The notes: generated from the sequence alone by a model not told the origin. 6,605 nucleotides of DNA from Dehalococcoidia bacterium (GCA_012270525.1 JAAXIE010000306.1:1-6605), one strand, 5' to 3'; positions 1 through 5,516 are shown, counted from the first letter of the stretch. A program made the numbers and translations.

Positions 1-19
1 TGATGTACTGTCTGGGCAT
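1..19 (-). CDS. 5' end of a leftward gene, cut by window edge
   Basis: Only six codons are visible, reading MPRQYI from an ATG at 19..17 on the minus strand. It is called because an AGGAGG Shine-Dalgarno sequence lies four bases upstream of that ATG (positions 24-29), which is hard to ignore in otherwise non-coding DNA. The gene would be divergent from the SDR gene at 213. Nothing can be said about function, and the spacing is slightly short, so this could be chance. Confidence 0.4.
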
Positions 20-137
20 GACTCCTCCTAGGTTGGTCGCCTTGTGGGTCGTCATATAGCGGGCAGGTCGTACCCGATCTGCCAAGGGCAATGTACCACG
101 GCCCCGTTGGCTGCTCAACGACCAGCGCACCCTTCGA

Positions 138-146
138 TGGTACAAT
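138..146 (+). promoter_or_regulatory. Extended -10 promoter for the SDR gene
   Basis: TGG followed by TACAAT (141-146) matches the extended -10 consensus TGn-TATAAT with one mismatch in the hexamer. No good -35 is seen at 16-18 bp, as is usual for extended -10 promoters. Transcription would start near 153, giving a leader of about 60 nt that contains the AGGAG ribosome site at 201-205, seven bases before the ATG at 213. Confidence 0.45.
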
Positions 147-212
147 CGGCTAGGTTCGGGGAGGAAGATTCACGGCTCCGCTGGTAAGCGGACTTTGAAA
201 AGGAGATGAACC

Positions 213-1007
213 ATGGACTTGCAACTGGCGGGCAGGGTGGCCCTGGTTACCGGAGGCAGCGTTGGGATCGGGAAGGCGACGGCCTTGGAGCTGGCAAAGG
301 AAGGGGTGGACGTAGCCATCTGCGCTCGCACCAAGGAAACGCTGGAAGCCGCGGCCCAGGAGATCCGGCAGCAGACGGGCCAGCGAATCATTGCCCTGCC
401 CACCGACACCACCGTGCCGGAGCAGGTCAACGCCATGGTACAGACCACCGTCGACACACTGGGACGCTTGGACATACTGGTGAACAACGCAGGGCGTCCC
501 GGCGGGCAGGCCACCGGTCCCCTTTCTGAGGTATCCGACGAGGATGCCATGGAAGACATCACATTCAAGTTCATGACCTACCTGCGCTCGTCCCGGGCGG
601 CCGCCGAGCACATGAAGCACCAAGGGTTCGGACGCATCATCAACATCGGGGGGTTGGCAGGGCGGAACGTGGGCACCATAGCTGGTGCCCGGAATCTGGC
701 CATCACCCACCTCACCAAGAATCTTTCCGACGAACTGGGCCAGTACGGCATCACAGCCAACGTGGTGCATCCCGGTGGCACACGGACCGAGCGCACCGCA
801 GGGCTGGTTGCGGAGGAAGCACAGAGGCAGGGGATCAGCGCAGAGGAAGCCGAGAAGAGGATGTATGGGAGCACCGCCATACGGCGCATCGTGGACGCCG
901 AAGAGGTGGCGTACCTGGTGACCTTCCTCGCATCACCCCTATCGGTGGCGGTAACCGGCGAGGTCATCGCCGCCGGTGGAGGCGTGGGCCGCGCCCTCTA
1001 CATCTAG
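213..1007 (+). CDS. SDR-family (Rossmann) oxidoreductase-like protein lacking the usual catalytic residues
   Basis: A 264-residue protein of classical SDR length. The N-terminus has the NAD(P)-binding glycine motif TGGSVGIG (residues 13-20), then NNAG (91-94) and the strand leading into INIGGLAG (144-150). The C-terminus ends with the usual FLASPLSVAVTGEVIAAGGG segment (228-247). What is odd is the active site. The normal Ser after IxNI is Gly (146-147), and the region that should hold YxxxK reads AGARN (157-161), putting Ala and Asn where Tyr and Lys belong by alignment back from LTK (167-169). The helix-4 Asn is also not evident. The fold and cofactor site look intact, so this is a real gene, but ordinary SDR proton-relay chemistry is unlikely. 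I recall similar RN-containing SDRs from Chloroflexota genomes, so it may be a subfamily trait rather than decay. The start is fixed by AGGAG at 201-205. Its substrate is unknown, and automatic pipelines would probably name it 3-oxoacyl-ACP reductase, which I would not. Confidence 0.93.
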   Translation: MDLQLAGRVALVTGGSVGIGKATALELAKEGVDVAICARTKETLEAAAQEIRQQTGQRIIALPTDTTVPEQVNAMVQTTVDTLGRLDILVNNAGRPGGQATGPLSEVSDEDAMEDITFKFMTYLRSSRAAAEHMKHQGFGRIINIGGLAGRNVGTIAGARNLAITHLTKNLSDELGQYGITANVVHPGGTRTERTAGLVAEEAQRQGISAEEAEKRMYGSTAIRRIVDAEEVAYLVTFLASPLSVAVTGEVIAAGGGVGRALYI

Positions 1008-1013
1008 GGAACA

Positions 1014-1038
1014 TGGAGGGGCCTGCATCGCCCCTCTA
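1014..1038. terminator. GC-rich hairpin between convergent genes
   Basis: GAGGGGC (1016-1022) pairs with GCCCCTC (1030-1036) around a 7-nt loop, extended outward by a G-T and a T-A pair. It starts seven bases after the SDR stop codon and ends directly against the stop of the leftward HigA remnant, so it could end transcription from both sides. There is no T-tract on either strand, so a classical intrinsic terminator is not shown; it may act as a 3' end stabiliser instead. Confidence 0.5.
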
Positions 1039-1284
1039 TCACCCTCTGCGGGTACGGTTATCCCGCGGGGTCAAGTTAGACTGTTCCATGCGGAACTCAA
1101 TAGCTGATATTGGGTCGGGGTCCGGCACAGCATGATGCTTGCTTTCGTAAAGCTCCACCAAGTCCAAGAGGACGCCAAGCTCAACGTCTTCCGGCGAACC
1201 CGGCTCTGGGTGAAAAATCTCTTCTATACGTGCCAGGGCGGCATCCAAGTCCTCGTCTGTCCTGATGGACTTTATCGCGTTCAT
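1039..1284 (-). pseudogene. Truncated HigA-type antitoxin (N-terminal domain only)
   Basis: An 81-residue leftward reading frame. It matches the N-terminal part of HigA/COG5499 antitoxins as I know them: a start like IKSIRTDEDLDAALARIEEIF, an EPGSPEDVELGVLLDLVELYE segment (26-47), then KHH and DPISAIEFRMEQSNLTPRD (57-75). In full-length members this runs straight into the helix-turn-helix (roughly residues 65-120). Here it breaks after PRD and ends six residues later as NRTRRG. Only 31 bp separate its stop from the SDR stop, so the missing domain is not present in another frame. No HigB-like toxin can be read in the 121 bp upstream or elsewhere in the window. The ribosome site is a weak GAAAGGG. 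This is best read as the relic of a toxin-antitoxin pair broken by a rearrangement near 1060; a short expressed protein with only the dimerisation region is possible. Confidence 0.75.
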
Positions 1285-1334
1285 AGCTCTACCCTTTCCA
1301 CATCGGTCAGAAGCGGTTGCCTACAAATCGTCCC

Positions 1335-1348
1335 CGCCCAGCCGGGCG
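1335..1348 (-). terminator. Small hairpin downstream of the cupredoxin gene
   Basis: CGCCC (1335-1339) pairs with GGGCG (1344-1348) around a 4-nt loop. On the minus strand it lies about 60 nt after the stop of the cupredoxin lipoprotein and is followed by GGGGACGATTTG, with only three consecutive Ts. It is a weak terminator candidate. The rest of 1285-1405 shows no other signal beyond a run of C/G-rich sequence. Confidence 0.25.
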
Positions 1349-1405
1349 ACTCCCCTTCATCCCCACCCGGAGGGGGTGCCAGGCAGGGCAAGGCGCAGCT
1401 AGAAC

Positions 1406-2602
1406 CTATTCCCCGACGCGCACGGTGCCGGTCATCGAGGGGTGCAGGGCGCAGGCGAAGGGATAGAGGCCTGGCTGGTCGAAGCGCACCGCGAAGGACT
1501 GGCCTGGGCCTATCAGGCCTGAATCGAAGCTGACGCCCTCTCCGTCTGCTCCCGCAGTCACCGTGTGGGGGACACCGTCGACGTTGGTCCAGGTGAGGGC
1601 TTCCCCGACCCCGACTCTCGCGGGCGCATAGCTGAAGTTCTCGATGGTGGCCATGGCAGACCCTTCAACGGGTGCCTGGGTGTCGCGACCCTTTCTCACC
1701 TCGTCGGTGGAGACCACGGGGGGTACGGCGGGATTCCACATGCTGAACACTCCCATGGGGTTCTCATCCCACACCCAGGCATGGATCATCCATCCGTAGG
1801 ACGGTAACCACACCCCGTTTTCGTCAGCGCACTGCTCGGGTGTAGTGGAGCGGGAGACGGAACCGGGCCCGGTGCACAAGCTGTAGTGCACGTGCCAGTT
1901 GTCCAGTGGACCGGAGAAGGCGTCGGGGTGCTGGTCGCCAACCTGCTCCCGTGGCAGGACGAACGAAGTCCCTACCAGACGCCATCCCATTTCTTCGTCG
2001 CTGGTGTACATCAGGATTTCGGGCTCCGAGGGGTTGAAGAGACCATCCAGGGCCCTCACGGGGTGGATGAAATGGGCCCCCATGTTGGGCACGTCCTCCG
2101 TGGTCTGCAGGAACCCCTCTTCCAAGGCCACCTGGATGTCCTGGTACCTAGCGGTGGAGTCACGGACTGCGTCCAACTGCTCCAGCAACTCTTCCAGTTC
2201 GGGGTAGGACATCTGGAGCGTGTCCAACGACCCACCTGAAGGCCCATCGCTGTGAATGCTTTTCAAAGCCTGGTAGGAGACAGGGGCCCGCACCTGTTCG
2301 CCCACCGGTCCTTCCACGAGAGTGGTTATGACCTGCCCGCCGACATCCTCGAAGACGTAACGAGAAAAGCCGAAGGCCCCAGCGGCCCCTTCCGGCACGG
2401 CTTGGGGAGGGGCGGCATCGAGCCCCGGCTGGGAGGGGGCTTCCAACTGCTGGGGGGCCGATAACACCACCGCCACCGGGGGCGTAGGAGTCGGCTCCTC
2501 TCCAGCGCACGCCACGGCGAGGCTGGCTAGCACCAAGAGGGCGAGGCACACGGCGAGCAGGGCCGATGGCAGACGGAATCGCACGTTGGTCGTGGTGCTC
2601 AT
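1406..2602 (-). CDS. Secreted lipoprotein with C-terminal cupredoxin (type-1 copper) domain
   Basis: A 398-residue protein. Residues 1-32 form a lipoprotein signal: Arg near the N-terminus, a long Leu/Ala/Val core and AVAC with the acceptor Cys at 32 (Ala at -3 is slightly atypical). A Pro/Thr/Ala-rich linker follows (36-70). A middle region of about 190 residues has NMGAHFIHP (173-181), WHVHY (236-240), two cysteines (243, 258) and HAWVWDENPMGVFSMWNP (274-291). I do not know a named function for it, but its clustered His residues suggest metal binding. The C-terminal domain (about 318-398) is a plastocyanin/amicyanin-like cupredoxin: the ligand set His346, Cys384, His387 and Met390 is complete, with the CxxHxxM spacing of amicyanin, and it ends MTGTVRVGE. 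It probably sits on the outer face of the membrane and carries electrons or copper. The ATG is supported by the signal peptide and a close promoter; there is no clear Shine-Dalgarno. It is not obviously co-transcribed with a neighbour. Confidence 0.92.
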   Translation of the reverse strand: MSTTTNVRFRLPSALLAVCLALLVLASLAVACAGEEPTPTPPVAVVLSAPQQLEAPSQPGLDAAPPQAVPEGAAGAFGFSRYVFEDVGGQVITTLVEGPVGEQVRAPVSYQALKSIHSDGPSGGSLDTLQMSYPELEELLEQLDAVRDSTARYQDIQVALEEGFLQTTEDVPNMGAHFIHPVRALDGLFNPSEPEILMYTSDEEMGWRLVGTSFVLPREQVGDQHPDAFSGPLDNWHVHYSLCTGPGSVSRSTTPEQCADENGVWLPSYGWMIHAWVWDENPMGVFSMWNPAVPPVVSTDEVRKGRDTQAPVEGSAMATIENFSYAPARVGVGEALTWTNVDGVPHTVTAGADGEGVSFDSGLIGPGQSFAVRFDQPGLYPFACALHPSMTGTVRVGE

Positions 2603-2612
2603 GACTACTTCA

Positions 2613-2618
2613 ATTATA
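2613..2618 (-). promoter_or_regulatory. TATAAT -10 box implying a leaderless mRNA
   Basis: A perfect TATAAT reads leftward at 2618..2613. With start of transcription about seven bases further, the mRNA would begin near 2606, only about four bases before the ATG at 2602. No recognisable -35 is found around 2636-2641, and no convincing Shine-Dalgarno precedes the ATG, which fits leaderless translation. Confidence 0.5.
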
Positions 2619-2693
2619 CTCGCGCGCGCCTCTTCACCAGGCAGCTTGTGCCCAAGGGACCGGCTTCCCGCGGTGCATCAAAGGGAGACAGGC

Positions 2694-2922
2694 CGGAACA
2701 ATCGTTCCGATGTTCGTAGCCGGAATGGCGGAACGTTGGGCATGGTTTCGTATCTGAATCAGAACACGGTCGTAGCTGTAAAACAATTTTTCATATCTGC
2801 AACTGTTCCGATTGTTCCGATTTTGCTGGGTTTCAGCTAGGAATCGGTGCGGCATCATCGGAACAGTGTTCCGATGAACGTAGCTGTTCCAGCTAGGGAC
2901 GTCCTCCGGGAAATGTTCCGAT
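2694..2922. repeat. Cluster of TGTTCCGAT words in direct and inverted copies
   Basis: The 9-mer TGTTCCGAT occurs at 2804-2812, immediately again at 2813-2821, at 2867-2875 and at 2914-2922. It is present inverted at 2857-2865, and as CGTTCCGAT at 2703-2711. Further copies of the GTTCC/GGAAC core lie at 2694-2699, 2729-2734 and 2885-2890. Secondary words recur too: CGTAGC at 2715-2720, 2771-2776 and 2879-2884, and CAGCTAGG at 2834-2841 and 2890-2897. Arrangements include CGGAAC-4-GTTCCG (2694-2709), TTCCG-11-CGGAA (2705-2725), a long palindrome at 2855-2877 and TAGCTG-3-CAGCTA (2881-2895). It could be a multi-site operator, an iteron-like array or a degenerate interspersed repeat; nothing seen decides between these. 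Confidence 0.75.
2855..2877. repeat. Perfect 11+1+11 palindrome
   Basis: The arms TCATCGGAACA (2855-2865) and TGTTCCGATGA (2867-2877) are exact reverse complements around a single G at 2866. The arms contain the same TGTTCCGAT word that recurs in the surrounding cluster. The one-base centre is too tight for a good RNA hairpin loop but suits a homodimeric DNA-binding protein. Confidence 0.8.
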
Positions 2923-3015
2923 TGATGCCGTTGGGGGGTGCTGCGTACCCGGTCTCTGGCTGGAATTGCGATGAGTGATTCTATTCAACGGCAGCTACTC
3001 CGAGTTTGCGAAATA

Positions 3016-3056
3016 ACAGGGCTGGGGTGACCTGAAGGGGTCAGTCCCCAGCCTGT
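3016..3056. terminator. Large stable hairpin, possible terminator or RNA element
   Basis: The outer stem is ACAGG pairing with CCTGT, and, after one bulged G (3021), CTGGGG (3022-3027) with CCCCAG (3046-3051). The inner stem is TGACC (3028-3032) with GGTCA (3039-3043), with a 6-nt loop. That makes 16 pairs with one bulged G and a 2-nt bulge (3044-3045). Read leftward it is followed by TTATTT, a weak T-tract, and it lies about 220 bp beyond the stop of the leftward lipoprotein gene, so it may end that transcript. A repeat-element end or small RNA is an alternative. Confidence 0.55.
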
Positions 3057-3273
3057 AATCACGTTAGGACGAGAGGACGGGGTGTGTCAATGAGGGGGTG
3101 TCGGTGTCGCGCGAGGGTAACGTGCGGCCAGCAGCGTCAACCATGGGGTGCAGTAGAATGACGGGAAGTACCACTCTCGCGTCATCCTGGCTCCCCGGTG
3201 TCTCAAGCAGCGGTGTGGAAGGATTTAGTGCGGACCAATGCCCGATGCGGGACGGGATGTCGGTCGTGGAGGG

Positions 3274-3888
3274 TCAGTCCAAACTGTATCCGATGAACCT
3301 GTCCCCATCCCAGTCTTCTTCGATATGGAAAGATACGCGTGACCACCCATCTGAGGACGTTCTGGCAATCCCCTCGCATTCCAGCCGTCGGTTGCTGCGC
3401 GTGACCTCTTTGGCGTTATACACCTTGAGGATCTTGCTGGCCAACGGGTCCTTGTTGCTCTCGCTCATATCAATGATCTTAGGGACCAAGCCCCCGCACT
3501 GAGTGTCAGCCATGTACCTACGGTATTCCAAACTGTATTCGAAGGACCTGTCCCCATTCTGGGCTTCTCTGAGGCCGAAAGATAGGCTTGCCTCCCTTTC
3601 TGGGAACGTTATTGCATTTCCGACACATTCCAGCCGGAAGTAGCTACGCGTGACCTCTCTGGCGTCATACACCTTGAGGATCTGTGGGGCCCGCGGGTCG
3701 GCTTCCTCGGCGCGAATGATTTGAGGGACCAAGTCATCGCACTGAATGTCAGACATTGTCTGGTTGGTAGAGTCCCTCGTATCTTCAATGACATCTTCAA
3801 TGCTACTTTCCATCTTACGTTCAATAAGGTCGCATCCCAACAGGAATGCTGCGAGAACCAAGCCTAACAGGAACCAGCTAACTCGCAC
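3274..3888 (-). CDS. Lipoprotein with two tandem copies of a small Cys-containing domain
   Basis: A 204-residue protein starting at GTG. A short signal peptide ends in a textbook lipobox LLGC with Cys19 as the lipid acceptor, so the mature protein should be membrane-anchored outside the cytoplasm. A short acidic linker (20-48) is followed by two homologous units, residues 49-122 and 130-204. Each opens QC-x-x-LVP-x-II, continues ILKVY-x-A-x-EVTR-x-x-x-RLEC-x-G, and ends in an aromatic strand (FEYSLEY and FIGYSLD). Each has exactly two Cys (50/88 and 131/171), a likely disulfide per unit. The copies are still similar as DNA at a fixed 249-bp offset. I recall similar QC..LVP..ILK.Y repeats in SAR202-type genomes but know no function. 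The GTG is supported by GAGGA about eight bases upstream and an extended -10. The gene is less GC-rich than its neighbours. Confidence 0.88.
   Translation of the reverse strand: MRVSWFLLGLVLAAFLLGCDLIERKMESSIEDVIEDTRDSTNQTMSDIQCDDLVPQIIRAEEADPRAPQILKVYDAREVTRSYFRLECVGNAITFPEREASLSFGLREAQNGDRSFEYSLEYRRYMADTQCGGLVPKIIDMSESNKDPLASKILKVYNAKEVTRSNRRLECEGIARTSSDGWSRVSFHIEEDWDGDRFIGYSLD
3277..3501 (-). repeat. Intragenic repeat unit 2 (residues 130-204)
   Basis: The second copy of the duplicated domain runs to the last codon. A 37-bp stretch starting at 3398 matches one starting at 3647 with two mismatches, and TCCAAACTGTAT occurs at both 3278 and 3527. Both pairs are 249 bp apart. Confidence 0.85.
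3523..3744 (-). repeat. Intragenic repeat unit 1 (residues 49-122)
   Basis: The first copy of the duplicated domain. It aligns with unit 2 from the QC opening to the closing SL motif. The middle is more divergent and two residues differ in length, while the ILKVY...EVTR segment is nearly identical. Confidence 0.85.
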
Positions 3889-4218
3889 GAAGGTCTTCCT
3901 CGAACTAGCATGCGCTGGTTATTCTAGCATTTCGCGCCCTCAGGCGATCCGATGTTCTCTGGCAGTTGTGTTAGTCGCAGGAAACTGAGATTCAGGCAAA
4001 TCAGGCTTTCGCATGGCACGGGTCTTGCGGAGTGCCCCACCAGACGCCTGCGATATGGCTTCCCCCTCTCCTGCATGCTATCTTCCCCTTGGCTTTCACC
4101 GCCAGGTACGTGGGATGGCCCGGGGGCATCGCCCCGAACCCCTTCCGTCTGAGACTGGGGATCAACCTACAAGTACCACCGCGCACAACCGCCCATTGGG
4201 AGAACCGGAGGTAGCAGG
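3889..4218. other. 330-bp divergent intergenic region
   Basis: It lies between the leftward lipoprotein and the rightward RidA gene. The left end holds the extended -10 at 3921-3929. The right end holds GGAGG (4207-4211) for RidA and a poor -10 candidate TACAAG (4168-4173) without a clear -35. A short GGGGC-atc-GCCCC hairpin sits at 4123-4135. The reading frames present have no recognisable protein character. I see no tRNA or riboswitch. Confidence 0.5.
3921..3929 (-). promoter_or_regulatory. Extended -10 promoter for the two-domain lipoprotein
   Basis: Read leftward, TGC-TAGAAT is an extended -10 with one mismatch in the hexamer. Transcription would begin near 3914, giving a 26-nt leader that carries the GAGGA site (3901-3897) ahead of the GTG at 3888. 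No good -35 is present, in keeping with an extended -10 type. Confidence 0.5.
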
Positions 4219-4647
4219 ATGACCAAGCAGATCGAAGTCATACATACAGCCGACCGCGACCCGTCCATCAACCTGCCCTATGCCCCTGCAGTCAAGGTGA
4301 CCGGCGGGTCAACGGTCTACCTGGCAGGCGTGACCTGCGTCCCCATCTACCATCACCATCCGCACCGGCCGGAGGAGTTCGAGAACATACCCGACGACAT
4401 GGCGGAACAGACGCGGATGACCCTGGAAAACGTGAAGCTGGGACTGGATGCCGTGGGAGCCAGCTTCAGCGACATCGTCCAGGCGACCCGCTACCTGACC
4501 AACATCGACGAGCAGGACCAGATGAACGACGTATGGTGGGAGTACTTCGGCGCGCATCGCCCAGGCACCGCCACCATCGAAATCACCCGCCTAGCGGCCC
4601 ATCCCCGCCTCAAGGTGGAACTGTCGGCCATCGTCGCCGTGGACTAG
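4219..4647 (+). CDS. RidA/YjgF/UK114-family protein, non-deaminase type
   Basis: A 142-residue protein, close to the usual 130 residues of the family. It has the typical VYLAGVT strand (33-39), the helix TRMTLENVKLGLDAVGASFSDIVQATRYLTNI (65-96) and the C-terminal RPGTATIEITRLAAHPRLKVELSAIVAVD (114-142). RidA proper uses an Arg in PARxxVEV to deaminate reactive enamines/imines; here the aligned residue is Thr117, while Glu121 is kept. Rid subfamilies without that Arg are known and do not show the standard imine deaminase activity. A His-rich insert YHHHPHRPEEF (44-54) follows the first strand and could bind metal or line the trimer cleft. The start is set by GGAGG seven bases upstream. The gene converges on the binding-protein homologue and shares its stop. 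Its likely role is in a catabolic pathway, by analogy with Rid4-7 members; the substrate is unknown. Confidence 0.93.
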   Translation: MTKQIEVIHTADRDPSINLPYAPAVKVTGGSTVYLAGVTCVPIYHHHPHRPEEFENIPDDMAEQTRMTLENVKLGLDAVGASFSDIVQATRYLTNIDEQDQMNDVWWEYFGAHRPGTATIEITRLAAHPRLKVELSAIVAVD

Positions 4648-5516
4648 ACGGCTACCACCTCGGCATATTCAGGTGCGGGGGAACTGGCCTCAGGGAACAG
4701 TTGTCGCTGCTCGATCCAGCGGTGGGTCTCCTCGTACATCTCGCGGGTGTAAGGCTCGAACACCAGGCGCTCGCCGGGACCAAAGGCCTGTACGTCCACC
4801 ATGTGGTGGTACTGCTCCGGCAGTTCTCGCAGGTAGTAGTGTTTGTAGCGACTCAAGTCGAGGTCGATGTCCCTTTGGGCTCGCCGGAGGGCCTGGAAGT
4901 ATTTCGCCACCTCGTCCACGTCGGCGTCCACCGAGAAGAGGAAGCCGATCATGAAGCTGGCGTCCACCACCTTGCGGTAGCCCTGCTGCTCCATTACGTA
5001 ATACTGGGCGGAGAAGACCTGGGCCGCCTCGACGCGTTTCTGCAGCAGGAGCTCCAGCCTGCTATTTGGACCGCCGACGAATTGCAGCTTGATCTGCCCC
5101 ACGGGAAGGAACTTCTCCAAGGCCATCAGCGTGGAGAAGTGGCTCCCCGAATGGTAACCCACGGAAACTTCCACATTGGCCAGGTCGGAGGCCGTACGCA
5201 CCGGCGACTCGGGGGGCACGAAGATCCCGGCGGGGGTTATGGAATAGGCATGGCCCCACATTCTGCCGTGACCCGACGCGGAAGCCATGTTCACGGCCCA
5301 GTGACAGGCAGAACTGACCTCCACGTCGCGACCCCGCTGGTAGGACTCGAAGGCCCCGTCCTTGACCTGCTGCACCTGCCCGTCCTGCACGGCGGGTTGC
5401 ACCGTGGCCATGCCGTGCACGAACTCGTAGTCCAAGCCCTCATCCCTAAAGTAGCCCTTCTCCTCGGCTACCCACTCCTGCAGACGTCCATGGGGTTGTA
5501 TGCGGAACAGGCTCAT
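4644..5516 (-). CDS. NMT1/THI5-like substrate-binding protein homologue without signal peptide
   Basis: A 290-residue type-2 periplasmic-binding-protein fold of the NitT/TauT/SsuA-NMT1 kind. The start has GRLQEWVAEEKGYFRDEGLDYEFV (10-33), the family's opening strand-helix. The first lobe closes with SACHWAVN (69-76) and YSITPAGIFVPPESPVRTASDLANVEVSVGYHSGSHFSTL (91-130), where the GYHSGSH turn usually contacts ligand. The end has PGERLVFEPYTREMYEETHRWIEQRQLF (247-274). There is no signal peptide or lipobox and no upstream in-frame extension is needed, because GGAGG (5524-5528) sits seven bases before the ATG. It therefore probably works in the cytoplasm or as an enzyme, as THI5 does, rather than as a transporter subunit; no ABC permease or ATPase is in view. 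It lies 80 bp downstream of the LUD gene on the same strand, so they probably form an operon. Pipelines would likely call it ABC transporter substrate-binding protein. Confidence 0.85.
   Translation of the reverse strand: MSLFRIQPHGRLQEWVAEEKGYFRDEGLDYEFVHGMATVQPAVQDGQVQQVKDGAFESYQRGRDVEVSSACHWAVNMASASGHGRMWGHAYSITPAGIFVPPESPVRTASDLANVEVSVGYHSGSHFSTLMALEKFLPVGQIKLQFVGGPNSRLELLLQKRVEAAQVFSAQYYVMEQQGYRKVVDASFMIGFLFSVDADVDEVAKYFQALRRAQRDIDLDLSRYKHYYLRELPEQYHHMVDVQAFGPGERLVFEPYTREMYEETHRWIEQRQLFPEASSPAPEYAEVVAV

Larger units (their letters stand above)
2603..3273. other. 671-bp intergenic region with repeats, no gene
   Basis: No reading frame here looks like a protein: the candidates are antisense shadows or carry repeat-derived residues such as NRNNRN. 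The region contains the leftward promoter at 2613-2618, the TGTTCCGAT repeat cluster (2694-2922) and the hairpin at 3016-3056. Base composition is less GC-rich than in the flanking genes, most visibly at 2745-2830. Positions 3057-3273 show nothing I can assign. Confidence 0.6.

Noticed and set aside
150..770. Leftward reading frame of 206 codons
   Set aside because: It is antisense to the SDR gene, which has a ribosome site and family motifs.
1285..1405. Remnant of a HigB toxin upstream of the antitoxin fragment
   Set aside because: All three leftward frames were read; the one that overlaps the antitoxin start is Pro/Gly-rich and unlike HigB.
2694..2709. LexA-type operator (GAAC-N4-GTTC)
   Set aside because: The spacing fits a Gram-positive LexA box, but the outer bases are G/C rather than C/G. 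The other palindrome in the cluster has a different spacing, and no SOS gene is adjacent.
2804..2821. CRISPR-like tandem repeat
   Set aside because: The units are 9 bp, directly adjacent and without spacers; no cas gene is present.
2634..2858. Leftward reading frame of 74 codons with NRNNRN
   Set aside because: The repetitive residues come from the tandem TGTTCCGAT words. There is no clear ribosome site or domain.
4001..4222. Short reading frames between the lipoprotein and RidA genes
   Set aside because: They overlap one another on both strands, lack ribosome sites and have no recognisable features.
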